NCBI GenBank assembly: GCA_004138175.2
Contig: RYFE02000005.1
Span: 1-64,000, forward strand
Length of the DNA stretch: 64,000 nucleotides
Origin: Chloroflexales bacterium ZM16-3
Lineage (GTDB): Bacteria; Chloroflexota; Chloroflexia; Chloroflexales; Chloroflexaceae
Direction of reading: 5' to 3'
A model generated the notes under the pieces. That model did not search any database. It saw nothing but the letters and a program-made list of their open reading frames with translations, and was not told where the DNA came from. Position numbers and translations under genes: made by a program. Shown here piece by piece: positions 1 through 8,271 of the stretch; the stretch's first letter is position 1, and each line of letters begins with the position of its first letter.

Positions 1-75
1 CTCCCGACTCCCGACTCCCGACTCCCGACTCCCGACTCCCAACTCCCGACTCCCGACTCCCGACCCCTGACTCCT
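1..75. repeat. Heptamer tandem repeat (ctcccga)n
   Basis: About ten units of a 7-bp repeat, ctcccga (gggagtc on the other strand), fill the left edge and end in degenerate copies. The tract lies inside the partial trmD reading frame on the minus strand and is open in that frame. The same unit recurs near 9126, 42600, 54091 and 56134. Neither strand of a pure (gggagtc)n tract contains a stop codon in any frame. Confidence 0.9.
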
Positions 76-304
76 CCGCCAGCACAGCCCGAATACACGC
101 CCCGAGCGGCGCAGCCTTCATCACCATGCCAGCCCCGCCGCCGTAGGGCGCGTCGTCGGCCGTGTGGTGGCGGTCGGTCGCCCAGTCGCGGATATTATGC
201 AGGCCAACCTGAAGATGGCCGGCCTGCTGGGCCCGCTTGAGGATGCTCTCGCCGAGCGGCCCGGCGAACATGCCGGGGAAGAGGGTGAGGATGTCGAAGC
301 GCAT
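1..304 (-). CDS. trmD: tRNA (guanine-N1)-methyltransferase TrmD, N-terminal part, runs off the window
   Basis: TrmD methylates G37 of tRNAs using S-adenosylmethionine and is a knotted SPOUT enzyme. The minus strand from the ATG at 304 begins [13 protein letters not shown] and continues through [25 protein letters not shown] and [14 protein letters not shown], the strongly conserved TrmD N-terminus. After about residue 77 the frame enters the gggagtc heptamer tract and reads as repeated G-V-G-S-R-E-S up to the window edge. No stop is met, so the repeat is either an in-frame insertion in a loop or the start of a disruption; the rest lies outside the window. The start is supported by family alignment; no clear Shine-Dalgarno is seen because an (actcaac) repeat lies immediately upstream. 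Confidence 0.88.
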   Translation of the reverse strand, partial: MRFDILTLFPGMFAGPLGESILKRAQQAGHLQVGLHNIRDWATDRHHTADDAPYGGGAGMVMKAAPLGACIRAVLAEESGVGSRESGVGSRESGVGSRESG

Positions 305-308
305 GTTG

Positions 309-370
309 CAATGTTGAATGCTGAGAGTTGAGTGTTGAGTGTTGATCTCAACACTCAACACTCAACACTC
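309..370. repeat. Inverted heptamer repeat (gttgagt)n / (actcaac)n
   Basis: An (agtgttg) tract at 331-345 faces its reverse complement at 348-362 with a 2-nt loop, giving a near-perfect hairpin. It lies between the stop of the alpha/beta hydrolase and the start of trmD. The hydrolase stop codon (362-364) is itself made of repeat sequence. The same family recurs at 61661-61699. Confidence 0.85.
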
Positions 371-1270
371 GCCCGATAGGTGCTGGCTAAAGAAGGCGTT
401 CACCCTGGCGCAGTAGCCGGCGCGGTCGGCGAAGTAGGCCCCGCAGTGCTCAACGCCATCGACCACAGCGAGCTGCTTGGGCTGGCCAGCTGCGGCGAAG
501 AGCCGGTGGGCCTGCTCGACGGGCACAGTGGTGTCGCCCGCGCCGTGGGCGATCAGGATGGGGCGCGGGGAGATCGCGCCGATGGCATCGATCGGGCGGG
601 CGCGGGTGAAGCGGTAGCCGTGGCGGCGGGCCAGCACCTCATCGGCGGCGCGCACCAGGGGCGCGGGCGGGATGCCCAGGGTGCGGCGCACCCCGTAGGC
701 CACCACATCGGACACGGCGGTGAAGGAGCTGTCGGCCACCAGCGCGGCGATAGCTGGCTCGCGGGCCGCCGCCATAATCGCCACAGCCGCGCCCATCGAG
801 AAGCCGACCACGCCCACCCGCGCGCCCGCCACCCGCTCGCGGGCGTAGGCCACCGCAGCCAGCAGGTCGTCCACCTCGCGGCTCACCAGCGAGTGCGGCC
901 AGGGGTCCGAGTCACCACGGCCACGGTAGTCAAAGAGCAGCACGTTGAAGCCTGCTCGCCAGGCGCTCGTCCCAATGCCGAGCAGGTCGTCCTTACTGCC
1001 GCTGTGGCCGTGGGAGCCGATCACCACCCCGCACGAGTCGGGGCGCGGCAGCCACCAGCCCGTCAGGGCCAGGCCATCGGCGCTGCGCAGGCTGATCGTC
1101 TCATAGGGCACGCCAAGCTCCCAGGGCGTAAAGATGTAGCTGTCGCTATAGTGGCGCGGCCGGTGCGGGCTGACGCGGGTGGTGACGTACCAGGCCGCCC
1201 CGAAGACGCCGCCAGCCAGGCCGAGGGCGGCGCTAGACAGCAGGGGGATCATGCTCGCTTGTCGGGTCAT
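362..1270 (-). CDS. Alpha/beta hydrolase, membrane-anchored
   Basis: A 302-residue alpha/beta-hydrolase fold enzyme, probably an esterase or peptidase of the dienelactone-hydrolase/BEM46-like group; the substrate is unknown. The nucleophile elbow G-F-S-M-G lies near residue 158, an HGAGDTTVP segment carries the likely catalytic Asp, and VEHCG carries the likely His. An oxyanion-type SHGHSG motif is near residue 88. A hydrophobic segment at roughly residues 8-28 looks like a signal anchor. I chose the ATG at 1270, preceded by GAGG, over a GTG at 1276. The last two residues and the stop fall inside the gttgagt repeat, so the C-terminus may have been altered by it. Confidence 0.85.
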   Translation of the reverse strand: MTRQASMIPLLSSAALGLAGGVFGAAWYVTTRVSPHRPRHYSDSYIFTPWELGVPYETISLRSADGLALTGWWLPRPDSCGVVIGSHGHSGSKDDLLGIGTSAWRAGFNVLLFDYRGRGDSDPWPHSLVSREVDDLLAAVAYARERVAGARVGVVGFSMGAAVAIMAAAREPAIAALVADSSFTAVSDVVAYGVRRTLGIPPAPLVRAADEVLARRHGYRFTRARPIDAIGAISPRPILIAHGAGDTTVPVEQAHRLFAAAGQPKQLAVVDGVEHCGAYFADRAGYCARVNAFFSQHLSGEC

Positions 1271-1286
1271 AGACACCTCAAACTAA

Positions 1287-1511
1287 GAGGGGCTGGGACG
1301 GGCCGCGCCCTCCCAATCCCCTCTCGTATTGTACATCAGGTTTGGGCGGCGGCCCTACTACTGCTGCTGCAACGTCGCTGGCGGCTGAAGCCGCGTCACA
1401 GGGGCCTGCGGCCAGCCGCCCGCCTGCGCGGGCGGTTCCGGCGTCGGCGCAGGCCGACGCCCTGCGCAACGCGCCCCGTCGGCGCGACTTCAGTCGCCAG
1501 CCGGGGGGGGC
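1287..1511. repeat. GC-rich palindromic block flanked by near-direct repeats
   Basis: This gap between the hydrolase start and the transglutaminase stop contains nested hairpins: imperfect arms at 1287-1323, ccgcccgc/gcgggcgg near 1418-1435, ggcgtcgg/ccgacgcc near 1439-1460, and the pair ggcggctgaagccgc / gcgacttcagtcgc. The sequence at 1351-1370 matches 1508-1527 at 18 of 20 positions. The second copy is the end of the transglutaminase gene, so the block looks inserted with duplication of that end. No convincing gene was seen. Confidence 0.6.
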
Positions 1512-2465
1512 CTACTGCTGCTGCTGCTGCTGCTGCTGCTGGGCCTCAAGCTCAATCTCCGCAGGGGTGGGCGCGGCGACAGCGGGCAGCACCCCCTCGT
1601 CGGAGATAGGCGCCTCGGTGGGCATCACCTTCACCCCGACATCCAGGGTGCTCTCGGCGCGCCCACGGAAGACGCCCTTTGTGGGCGGGACATCGGCGTA
1701 GTCGCGGCCGACCGCAACGCGGATATGGCGTTCGCGGGCGATCAGGTTATTCGTCGGGTCGAAGCCGACCCAGCCGAGGCCAGGGAGGAGCGCCTCGACC
1801 CAGGCGTGAGTCGCATCCTGCTCCGAGCGATCATGATCCTCGACGCGGTGGTAGAGGTAGCCGCTGACATAGCGGCAGGGGATGCCGAGCGGCCGCACCA
1901 GGGCGATCATAATATGCGCGAAGTCCTGGCAGACCCCCTTGCGCTTGGCGAGGGCCTCGTCGATCAGCGAGTCGACGGTGGTTGTCTGCGGGGCATAGGC
2001 GAAGGTGCGGTACATGCGCCCGGTGATCTCGTGCAGCAGCGAGAGCGGGTCGCCACGGCGGCGCACGTCGAGCTGATCTTTCAGGGCGTCAAGCAGCGGC
2101 GAGGGGTGAGCGAAATGGCTGGGGGCCAGAAAATCCCAGACATCCTGCTCAGCCACCAGATCGTCGAGCAGATACCACGCCTCAGGGCTCAGGCTGCGCG
2201 GCAGGCGGGGCGGAGCGGTGAAGACCACAATCGCCTCAGCGGTAATGGTGAGCTGGCGGTGCTGGGCGGGGACATCGAAGTGATGCACCGTGTTGCCGTA
2301 GCAGTCCTGGTAGCTGCTGACCGTGGAGTTAGGGCTAGTGCCAAGATGAAACTTCAGGCAGCGCTGGAAGCCCTCGCTGAGCGGGCGCATCCGGGCCTCG
2401 GCGAAGCTCTCGCTCACCGGGGCGCTGTAGCGGAAGCGGGTTTTGTGGAGGATGGAGTAATACAT
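1512..2465 (-). CDS. Transglutaminase-like cysteine protease with poly-Gln tail
   Basis: A 317-residue protein with the bacterial transglutaminase N-terminal beta domain (from YSILHKTRFRYSAPV) followed by a transglutaminase-like core. The catalytic triad is visible: Cys179 in KGVCQDF, His220 in THAWVE and Asp236 in GFDPTN. Proteins of this family next to alpha-E and circularly permuted ATP-grasp genes are thought to act in a peptide or amide-ligation system. The alpha-E gene ends 55 bp upstream, so the three are probably co-transcribed. The C-terminus is nine glutamines from a (ctg)9 microsatellite at 1515-1541, directly before the stop; this is not part of the fold and its length may vary. 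No clear Shine-Dalgarno precedes the ATG. Confidence 0.9.
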   Translation of the reverse strand: MYYSILHKTRFRYSAPVSESFAEARMRPLSEGFQRCLKFHLGTSPNSTVSSYQDCYGNTVHHFDVPAQHRQLTITAEAIVVFTAPPRLPRSLSPEAWYLLDDLVAEQDVWDFLAPSHFAHPSPLLDALKDQLDVRRRGDPLSLLHEITGRMYRTFAYAPQTTTVDSLIDEALAKRKGVCQDFAHIMIALVRPLGIPCRYVSGYLYHRVEDHDRSEQDATHAWVEALLPGLGWVGFDPTNNLIARERHIRVAVGRDYADVPPTKGVFRGRAESTLDVGVKVMPTEAPISDEGVLPAVAAPTPAEIELEAQQQQQQQQQ

Positions 2466-2480
2466 GTGAAGGAGAGAGGT

Positions 2481-2505
2481 TTGGGGAGGGCTGCGCCCTC
2501 CCCAA
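2481..2505. other. GC-rich hairpin between alpha-E and transglutaminase genes
   Basis: Arms ttggggagggc and gccctccccaa with a 3-nt loop occupy most of the 55-bp gap. There is no T-tract, so it may be an RNA-processing or attenuation hairpin rather than a terminator. Confidence 0.55.
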
Positions 2506-2519
2506 GACCCTCCTGACTC

Positions 2520-3482
2520 TCACGAAGTGAGCGCGGTGTCCACCGAGTAGGAAACGTATGCCTGGTAGATCGCGCCGTGGATGGCGGCGCACTGGCGCTG
2601 GATGTTCTCCAGGTAGGTGTGCATATTCTCGGCGATAATCTCATCGACCTGGCCATAGTCGAGCGAGGCGCGCAGGCGACCGGCGAGGCGCTCGGCGCGG
2701 CCAGCGCTGCGCGTGCCTGTGGCCTGGGAGATCGCCTGCATCGAGCGCTGGATGCGGTCGGCGGCGAAGCGCACCGAGCGCGGGCCGTCAGCGTTCAGCA
2801 GCAGGAACTCGGCCACAGACTCGGGCTTGATGTCGGCAGTATACACCTTGCAGTACGCCTCAAACGCAGTGCAGCACTTCAGCAGACCGACCCAGTCGAT
2901 ATAGTCGAGGGCCAGGGGCGCATCGGCGGGCGCCTCCAGGAAGGGCCGGAAGTGCTGGTCGACCAGGGCGGCGGTGCCGCCGGCGCGCTCCAGGTGGCGG
3001 CCCACCTGGATGAACTGCCAGCCCTCGCCGTGGGTCATCGTCGCGTCGGTGATGCCCTGGAAGAGGTGCGCGCCCTCCTTCACCTCCTGGTAGAACTCCA
3101 GCGGGTCGCCGTGCCAGATCGCATCGATGCTGCTACCCTTCACCTTGAGGTAGAGCCGGTTGAGCTGCTCCCACATCTCCGAGCTGATCTGCTCGCGCAC
3201 CTGGCGGGCGTTCTCGCGGGCGGACGCGATGCAGGAGGCGATCGAGGCGTCGTTAGACATCTCGAAGGTCAGCATGCGGGCGATGGCGTAGGCGTCGCCC
3301 GAGCCGCTGGGCGGCGGGTAGGCGTGCAGCGAGGCCAGCAGGCGCTCCCAGCGAATCCCGGTCGACTGGGGCGTCTGGTCGAGCATAAGATCGAGCCCTA
3401 CGGCGATCAGGCGCGCTGTGTGCTCGGCCCGCTCCAGGTAGCGGCTCATCCAGTATAGGCTGTCGGCGACACGAGAGAGCAT
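2520..3482 (-). CDS. Alpha-E domain protein (COG2307 type)
   Basis: A 320-residue, almost wholly helical protein beginning MLSRVADSLYWMSRYLERAE, the hallmark N-terminus of alpha-E proteins. It has no known catalytic motif; in genomes it pairs with circularly permuted ATP-grasp proteins and transglutaminases, exactly as here. I chose the ATG at 3482, with AGGGTGGA just upstream, over the GTG at 3491, because the family starts at this Met. It follows the ATP-grasp gene after a perfect 48-bp palindrome and precedes the transglutaminase gene. Confidence 0.88.
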   Translation of the reverse strand: MLSRVADSLYWMSRYLERAEHTARLIAVGLDLMLDQTPQSTGIRWERLLASLHAYPPPSGSGDAYAIARMLTFEMSNDASIASCIASARENARQVREQISSEMWEQLNRLYLKVKGSSIDAIWHGDPLEFYQEVKEGAHLFQGITDATMTHGEGWQFIQVGRHLERAGGTAALVDQHFRPFLEAPADAPLALDYIDWVGLLKCCTAFEAYCKVYTADIKPESVAEFLLLNADGPRSVRFAADRIQRSMQAISQATGTRSAGRAERLAGRLRASLDYGQVDEIIAENMHTYLENIQRQCAAIHGAIYQAYVSYSVDTALTS

Positions 3483-3494
3483 GTATTCCACCCT

Positions 3495-3542
3495 GTAGGG
3501 GCAGGTAGGGACGCAGCGCGCTGCGTCCCTACCTGCCCCTAC
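3495..3542. repeat. Perfect 48-bp palindrome over an operon junction
   Basis: Two 24-bp arms (gtaggggcaggtagggacgc and onward) are exact reverse complements with no loop. The palindrome contains the stop codon of the ATP-grasp gene (3539-3541) and ends 4 bp before the GTG at 3491. Its inner part (gtagggacgcagcg and complement) recurs at 49330-49357. It may be a REP-like element or an attenuator. Confidence 0.85.
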
Positions 3543-5008
3543 TCAAATAAAACCCACGTATCCTTGCTGCCCCCGCCCTGCGAGGAGTTGACCACCAGCG
3601 AGCCACGGCGCAGGGCCACGCGGGTGAGGCCGCCGGGCACGATCGTCACCTGCTCGCCGTTGAGGACGTAGGGCCGCAGGTCGATATGGCGCGGCTCGAC
3701 CTGCTCGTCGATAAAGCAGGGCGCCCGCGAGAGGCTGAGCGTCGGCTGGGCGATGTAGTTGCGCGGGTTGTCCAAGATCAGCGAGCGGAAGGTCTCGCGC
3801 TGCTCGCGGGTGCTGTGCGGGCCGATCAGCATGCCGTAGCCGCCCGACTCACCGACGGCCTTGACCACCAGCTCGTCCAGGTGCTCCAGCACATAGGCCC
3901 GGTCGTCTGCCTTGTCGCACAGGTAGGTCTCGACATTCTGGAGCACCGGCTCCTCGCCCAGGTAGTAGCGGATGATCGCCGGGACGTAGGCGTAGACGGC
4001 CTTATCGTCGGCGACGCCGGTGCCGACGGCGTTGGCCAGGGCCACGTTGCCGGAGCGGTAGGCGTTGAGCAGGCCGGGCACGCCCAGGATCGAGTCGGGC
4101 CGGAAGGCCAGCGGGTCGATAAAGTCGTCGTCCACCCGCCGGTAGATCACGTCCACCCGCCGCAGCCCGGCCGTCGTCCGCATATAGACGATGTTATCGT
4201 GGCAGAGCAGGTCGCGCCCCTCGACCAGCTCAATGCCCATCTGGCGGGCCAGGAAGGTGTGCTCGAAGTAGGCCGAGTTGAAGACGCCCGGCGTGAGCAG
4301 CACGATCGTCGGCTCGGGGCGGTGGGGCGGGGCCAGGCCGCGCAGCGTGGTGAGCAGCGTCTTGCCGTAGTGGTCGATCGGGCGCACGCCGATGTTGGCG
4401 AAGAGCCGGGGGAAGGCCCGTTTCATCACCGCGCGGTTGGTGAGCATATAGCTCACCCCGCTCGGCACGCGCAGGTTATCCTCTAGCACGGCGAAGCTGC
4501 CGTCCGGCACGCGCACCAGGTCGGTGCCAACAACAGTGATATAGGTGTCGCGCGGGACGCTGACGTTGCGCATCTCGCGGCGGTAGTGCTGGCATGTGAG
4601 GACCAGATCGCGCGGGATGACGCCGTCCTTAAAAATCTTCCCCTCGTGGTAGATGTCGTGCAGGAAGTGGTTCAGCGCGGTGATGCGCTGGGCCAGCCCG
4701 CGCTCGACAGGCGCCCACTCGCCAGCGGTGATGATCCGTGGCAGCAGGTCGTAGGGGAAGATCCGCTCCGTGCTCGAGTCCTCGCCATAGACGGTGAAGG
4801 TGATGCCCTGGTTGAGGAAGGCGGCGTCGGCGTAGCGCTGGCGCTGCATCAACTGGGCAAGGTTCAGCTCATTCAGCCGCTCGTAGAGGGCGCGATAGTG
4901 CTCGCGCACATGGCCAAGCGGGGTGAACATCTCGTCATATGCCGTGTCGAGCTGGTAGCTGGTGAAGGGCGGTCGCCCAATATCGGTTGCGCTGCGCTCA
5001 TGAGGCAT
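3539..5008 (-). CDS. Circularly permuted ATP-grasp protein (COG2308 type)
   Basis: A 489-residue member of the circularly permuted ATP-grasp family, predicted to form an amide/peptide bond with ATP; its substrate is not known. Diagnostic segments include [17 protein letters not shown], the central [13 protein letters not shown]-like region ([14 protein letters not shown]), [15 protein letters not shown] and the C-terminal [21 protein letters not shown]. It is the first gene of the three-gene cluster with alpha-E and transglutaminase. A good promoter lies about 100 bp upstream. Length matches the family. Confidence 0.92.
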   Translation of the reverse strand: MPHERSATDIGRPPFTSYQLDTAYDEMFTPLGHVREHYRALYERLNELNLAQLMQRQRYADAAFLNQGITFTVYGEDSSTERIFPYDLLPRIITAGEWAPVERGLAQRITALNHFLHDIYHEGKIFKDGVIPRDLVLTCQHYRREMRNVSVPRDTYITVVGTDLVRVPDGSFAVLEDNLRVPSGVSYMLTNRAVMKRAFPRLFANIGVRPIDHYGKTLLTTLRGLAPPHRPEPTIVLLTPGVFNSAYFEHTFLARQMGIELVEGRDLLCHDNIVYMRTTAGLRRVDVIYRRVDDDFIDPLAFRPDSILGVPGLLNAYRSGNVALANAVGTGVADDKAVYAYVPAIIRYYLGEEPVLQNVETYLCDKADDRAYVLEHLDELVVKAVGESGGYGMLIGPHSTREQRETFRSLILDNPRNYIAQPTLSLSRAPCFIDEQVEPRHIDLRPYVLNGEQVTIVPGGLTRVALRRGSLVVNSSQGGGSKDTWVLFE

Positions 5009-5109
5009 CGTGCGTCAAGTCCTAATCTACGAAGAGAGATCATTCGCAGAGAGGCGGCAGGGCATCGTTGCCGTTGCGTCTTCACTTGGGGTTCTCTGGG
5101 TTAAAGAAC

Positions 5110-5138
5110 ATGATACCGGCTTGCGGGAATTTCGTCAA
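5110..5138 (-). promoter_or_regulatory. Predicted sigma70-type promoter for the ATP-grasp cluster
   Basis: On the minus strand TTGACG (5138-5133), a 17-bp spacer and TATCAT (5115-5110) precede the ATP-grasp ATG by about 100 bp. The match and spacing are close to consensus; activity is inferred. The rest of the 151-bp gap shows nothing else clear. Confidence 0.55.
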
Positions 5139-5159
5139 ATAACGATCACCGCCCGTAGG

Positions 5160-6425
5160 TCAGCTGTCGCCCTGCGCCGCAACCCACGCCATCGACATCT
5201 CGACCAGGCGGTCGAGGGCGCGCACCGACATCTCGATATGCTCCTCCAGGCTGTCCTCGATCCGGTTGTGCGAGATTCCGCGCAGGCTCTGGACAAAGAT
5301 CATCACCGTGGGCAGACCGGCGCGGGCCATCTCGGATGCGTCGTGGAGCGGGCCGCTCGGCATGCGGTGGCAGACCCCGCAGGTCTCCACAATCGCCGCC
5401 TCGGCCATGTCGATCAGCTCGGGGTGGAAGCGCACCGGGTCGATCCGGTAGATCCGCTCCCAGGACACATCGAGCCGCTCCTGGTGGGCGAACTGCCAGC
5501 TAGCCCGCTGGGCCATGGTTAGCAGACTCGCCAGCTTCTCGCCGTCCAGATGGCGCTGGTCGATCATCTGCTCGGCCGTCTCCACCACCGAGGTGGCGAT
5601 GCCGGGCCAACAGATCACCCCGCCCGACGTGCAGACAGCCCCGTCGCCCACCTCACAGGCGATGTCGCGCATGGCGAGGGCCAGCCGGGCCGCGCCGGCC
5701 AGGGCGTCCCGGCGCACATCCATAGGCGTGGAGCCCGAGTGGGCCGCCTGGCCGCGCCAGGTGACCCGGTGGCGCTCGACGCCGCAGGTGCCCAGCACCG
5801 CGCCGAGCGGCAGGCCCATGCGCTCCAGCACCGGCCCCTGCTCAATATGCAGCTCCAGGTAGGCGGCGGCGTTGCGCAGCTGGCGGCTGGCATTCTGCAT
5901 CGTGCCAAGCTCAACGCCGTAGGCGGCCAGCGCCTCGGGCAGCGCGACTCCGTCGCGGTCGCGCAGCCCCGCCAGCTCGGCGGGCTTCAGGGTGCCCGAT
6001 GCGGCGCTGGAGCCGAGCAGGCTGCGGCCAAAGCGGCCCTCCTCATCGGCCCAGTCCACCAGACGCACGGTGACAGGCGGGGTGCCCTGGGCGGCGACGC
6101 GGCGCAGCACCTCAAGCCCGGCGAGCAGATCCAGGCTGCCGTCCAGCCAGCCGCCGTCCGGCACCGAGTCGATATGCCCGCCGATCAGCAGCTCGCGCTC
6201 GGACGCGCCGCGCAGCGTGGCCCACTGGTTGCCAGCCTCGTCCGTCTCCACCTCCACCGGCAGCTCGGCCAGCCGCTCGCGCATCCATGCCCGCGCCCGC
6301 GACCATGTCTCGGTCCATGCCACGCGCTGGGCGCCGTCGGTGTCTCCGGTCAGCTCGCGCAGCTCCCGCAGATCGGCCAGGGTGCGCGCGGGGCAGAGGG
6401 GGTGATCACCTGTCTCCATCGACAT
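5160..6425 (-). CDS. M20-family Zn-dependent amidohydrolase (N-carbamoyl-amino-acid hydrolase / allantoate amidohydrolase)
   Basis: A 421-residue metal-dependent hydrolase that cleaves N-carbamoyl amino acids, allantoate or ureido compounds. Metal ligands are visible in order: GGHIDSVPDGGWLDGSLD (His, Asp), DWADEEGRFGRSLLGSSA (Glu-Glu), ELHIEQGPVLE (His) and SLRGISHNRIEDS (C-terminal His). The dimerization/lid region with RHRVTWRGQAAHSGSTPMD lies between them. This order is typical of AllC/HyuC proteins; the sequence does not decide between substrates. Start is 6425 or the second Met at 6419, which has better spacing from GGGAGG. It is divergent from the ferredoxin operon. Confidence 0.88.
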   Translation of the reverse strand: MSMETGDHPLCPARTLADLRELRELTGDTDGAQRVAWTETWSRARAWMRERLAELPVEVETDEAGNQWATLRGASERELLIGGHIDSVPDGGWLDGSLDLLAGLEVLRRVAAQGTPPVTVRLVDWADEEGRFGRSLLGSSAASGTLKPAELAGLRDRDGVALPEALAAYGVELGTMQNASRQLRNAAAYLELHIEQGPVLERMGLPLGAVLGTCGVERHRVTWRGQAAHSGSTPMDVRRDALAGAARLALAMRDIACEVGDGAVCTSGGVICWPGIATSVVETAEQMIDQRHLDGEKLASLLTMAQRASWQFAHQERLDVSWERIYRIDPVRFHPELIDMAEAAIVETCGVCHRMPSGPLHDASEMARAGLPTVMIFVQSLRGISHNRIEDSLEEHIEMSVRALDRLVEMSMAWVAAQGDS

Positions 6426-6455
6426 TACCTCCCACTAACGTGAACATCGGCGGGT

Positions 6456-6479
6456 AGGGGCGCGTCGCGACGCGCCCCT
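6456..6479. repeat. Palindrome aggggcgcgtcg/cgacgcgcccct
   Basis: A perfect 24-bp palindrome in the 231-bp divergent gap between the amidohydrolase and the ferredoxin. A looser copy is at 39884-39905. It belongs with the GTAGGG...CCCTAC palindromes elsewhere in the window. The remaining gap is more AT-rich and includes a possible -10, TATACT, at 6632-6637. Confidence 0.7.
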
Positions 6480-6656
6480 CCTAATTGTACGCGAGCAGCG
6501 GGCGGCTAAAAGGGCGATGTAATTGCTGTTTCATCTCGTGAAGTTGTTGAACAGCTACCGGACAGGCGACATTTCTAACTAAATTCTAAGCCTCATAGAC
6601 TAGGATCGTCTTGGTGCGAACTTCATTTGCCTATACTATGTGGAGCAATATATTTT

Positions 6657-6947
6657 ATGGCACTGACTCGTCGCTCGATTCACTTCGACCTCACCCGTGC
6701 AGATGTGCTGGCTAGCGGGCATGTGCAGCCCGATCCATCGCTCTGCGTGCAGTGTGGCATCTGCTCATATAACTGTCCGCTCGGCCTGGATGTGCGGGAC
6801 TACGCCTGGCGCGGCGCGCCGATCTTCGACGGCCAATGCCTGACCTGCGGGCAATGTGTCGCCCGCTGCCCACGGGGCGTCTTGGCCTTCGCCCGCACTG
6901 GCATGGCGCAGCAGGTTGTGCCCCTACGGCCTAACCCAAAGGATTAA
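6657..6947 (+). CDS. 2[4Fe-4S] ferredoxin-like protein
   Basis: A 96-residue small iron-sulfur protein. Two 4Fe-4S motifs are seen: CVQCGICSYNCP and CLTCGQCVARCP, each CxxCxxCxxxCP, predicted to bind one cluster each. I chose the ATG at 6657 with GGAG at 6642-6645 over an upstream in-frame TTG at 6627. The next gene's ATG is 2 bp after its stop, so the pair is tightly coupled. It probably carries electrons to or from the FAD oxidoreductase that follows. The N-terminal 30 residues carry no signal peptide, so it should be cytoplasmic or membrane-peripheral. Confidence 0.87.
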   Translation: MALTRRSIHFDLTRADVLASGHVQPDPSLCVQCGICSYNCPLGLDVRDYAWRGAPIFDGQCLTCGQCVARCPRGVLAFARTGMAQQVVPLRPNPKD

Positions 6948-6948
6948 T

Positions 6949-8271
6949 ATGGCTGCAGACTATGTCATTGTTGGCTCGGGAGTGGCAGGTATCGCCGCCG
7001 CCGAGGCGCTACGTGCGCGCGCGCCGGGCGCGAGCATTACCATCGTCACCGAGGATGCTGACGGTTTTTACTCACGCCCCGGGCTGGCCTACTATCTCAG
7101 CGGGACTATCCCGGAGAAGCAGCTCTTCCTGCGTTCGCAGGCCGATTTGCGCAACCTTGGCCTGCGCTGGGTGCAGGCCCGCGCCACCCAGATCGATGTG
7201 GTTGGGCACCGCCTTGTCCTCGCCGATGGGCGCAACCTGACCTATGATAAACTGCTGATCGCTACGGGTGCCCGCGCTGCCGCGCCCGACTGCCCCGGTG
7301 GCGACCTCGACGGGGTGTTCACCCTGGACACGCTGGGCGATGCCAAGCGGCTGGTGCGCAAGGCCAACAACAGTGATCAGGCCGTGGTGGTGGGCGGCGG
7401 CATCACCGCCCTGGAGCTTGCCGAGGGGCTACACGCCCGTGGCGTCAACGTCCACTACCTGCTACGCGGCGCGCGCTACTGGTCCAATGTCCTCGACGCT
7501 GAGGAGTCGCATCTGGTAGAAGATCACCTGCGCAGCGACGGCGTGGAGCTGCACTACCACGCGCGGGTGCGCCAGGCGCTGGGCAAGAAGGGCAAGCTGA
7601 TCGCTGTGGAGACCGACTCCGGCGAGCAGATCTCCTGCCAGATCCTGGCCGTCGCCATCGGCACGCGGCCACACCTCGACCTGGCCCGCGCCGCCGGGAT
7701 CAAGGTAGATCGCGGCATCCTGACCGACGCCTACCTGCGCACGAGCGCACCCGACATCCTGGCCGCAGGAGATGTCGCCCAGGTCTACGATGAGCGCAGC
7801 GGCATTGCCAGCCTCGACACGCTCTGGCCGACGGCGCGCGCCCACGGAGAGGCCGCAGCAGCCACCATGAGCGGCGCGCCTGCGCCATATCAGCGCACGG
7901 CAGCGATGAACGTCACCCTCATCGCCAACATCCCGACGACGATTATCGGTGCCCTCGGCAGCGGCAGCGATGAGGATCTGGTGGCGATCGCCCGTGGCGA
8001 CAGCGAGAGCTGGCGCGGGGCAAAGCCAGCCTGGGTCATTGTTGAGCAGCACGAGGTGAACCGGGTGCGGCTGATGCTCGGCGAGCGCACGATCTCTGGG
8101 GCGCTGGTGATGGGAGACCAGACGCTCTCGCGGCCGCTCCATCGGCTGATCGCCGCCGAGGCCGACATCAGCCCCATCCGTGACGCGCTGCTGGCCGACC
8201 AACACGCAATGCCGCAGCTCATAGCCGCATTCGCAGATGAGTGGGAGCGCAGCCATGCCCATAACGCATAA
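6949..8271 (+). CDS. FAD-dependent pyridine-nucleotide oxidoreductase
   Basis: A 440-residue two-dinucleotide-binding-domain flavoprotein of the pyridine nucleotide-disulfide oxidoreductase superfamily, similar in plan to rubredoxin/ferredoxin reductases. The FAD site GSGVAGIAAAEALRA is near residue 8, the NAD(P) site VVGGGITALELAEGL near residue 146, and the second FAD motif TSAPDILAAGDVAQ near residue 265. No redox-active CxxxxC disulfide is seen. The ATG at 6949 is preceded by AAAGG. It overlaps the start of the downstream membrane protein, so all four genes likely form one electron-transfer operon. Confidence 0.88.
   Translation: MAADYVIVGSGVAGIAAAEALRARAPGASITIVTEDADGFYSRPGLAYYLSGTIPEKQLFLRSQADLRNLGLRWVQARATQIDVVGHRLVLADGRNLTYDKLLIATGARAAAPDCPGGDLDGVFTLDTLGDAKRLVRKANNSDQAVVVGGGITALELAEGLHARGVNVHYLLRGARYWSNVLDAEESHLVEDHLRSDGVELHYHARVRQALGKKGKLIAVETDSGEQISCQILAVAIGTRPHLDLARAAGIKVDRGILTDAYLRTSAPDILAAGDVAQVYDERSGIASLDTLWPTARAHGEAAAATMSGAPAPYQRTAAMNVTLIANIPTTIIGALGSGSDEDLVAIARGDSESWRGAKPAWVIVEQHEVNRVRLMLGERTISGALVMGDQTLSRPLHRLIAAEADISPIRDALLADQHAMPQLIAAFADEWERSHAHNA

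Noticed and set aside
1-75. CRISPR array at the left edge
   Set aside because: Units are 7 bp in direct tandem with no spacers; no cas gene is seen anywhere in the window.
380-1609. Long plus-strand frame opposite the alpha/beta hydrolase and transglutaminase end
   Set aside because: It is antisense to a clearly recognisable hydrolase, has H/R/G/A-rich composition typical of shadow frames in high-GC DNA, and ends in repeat sequence.
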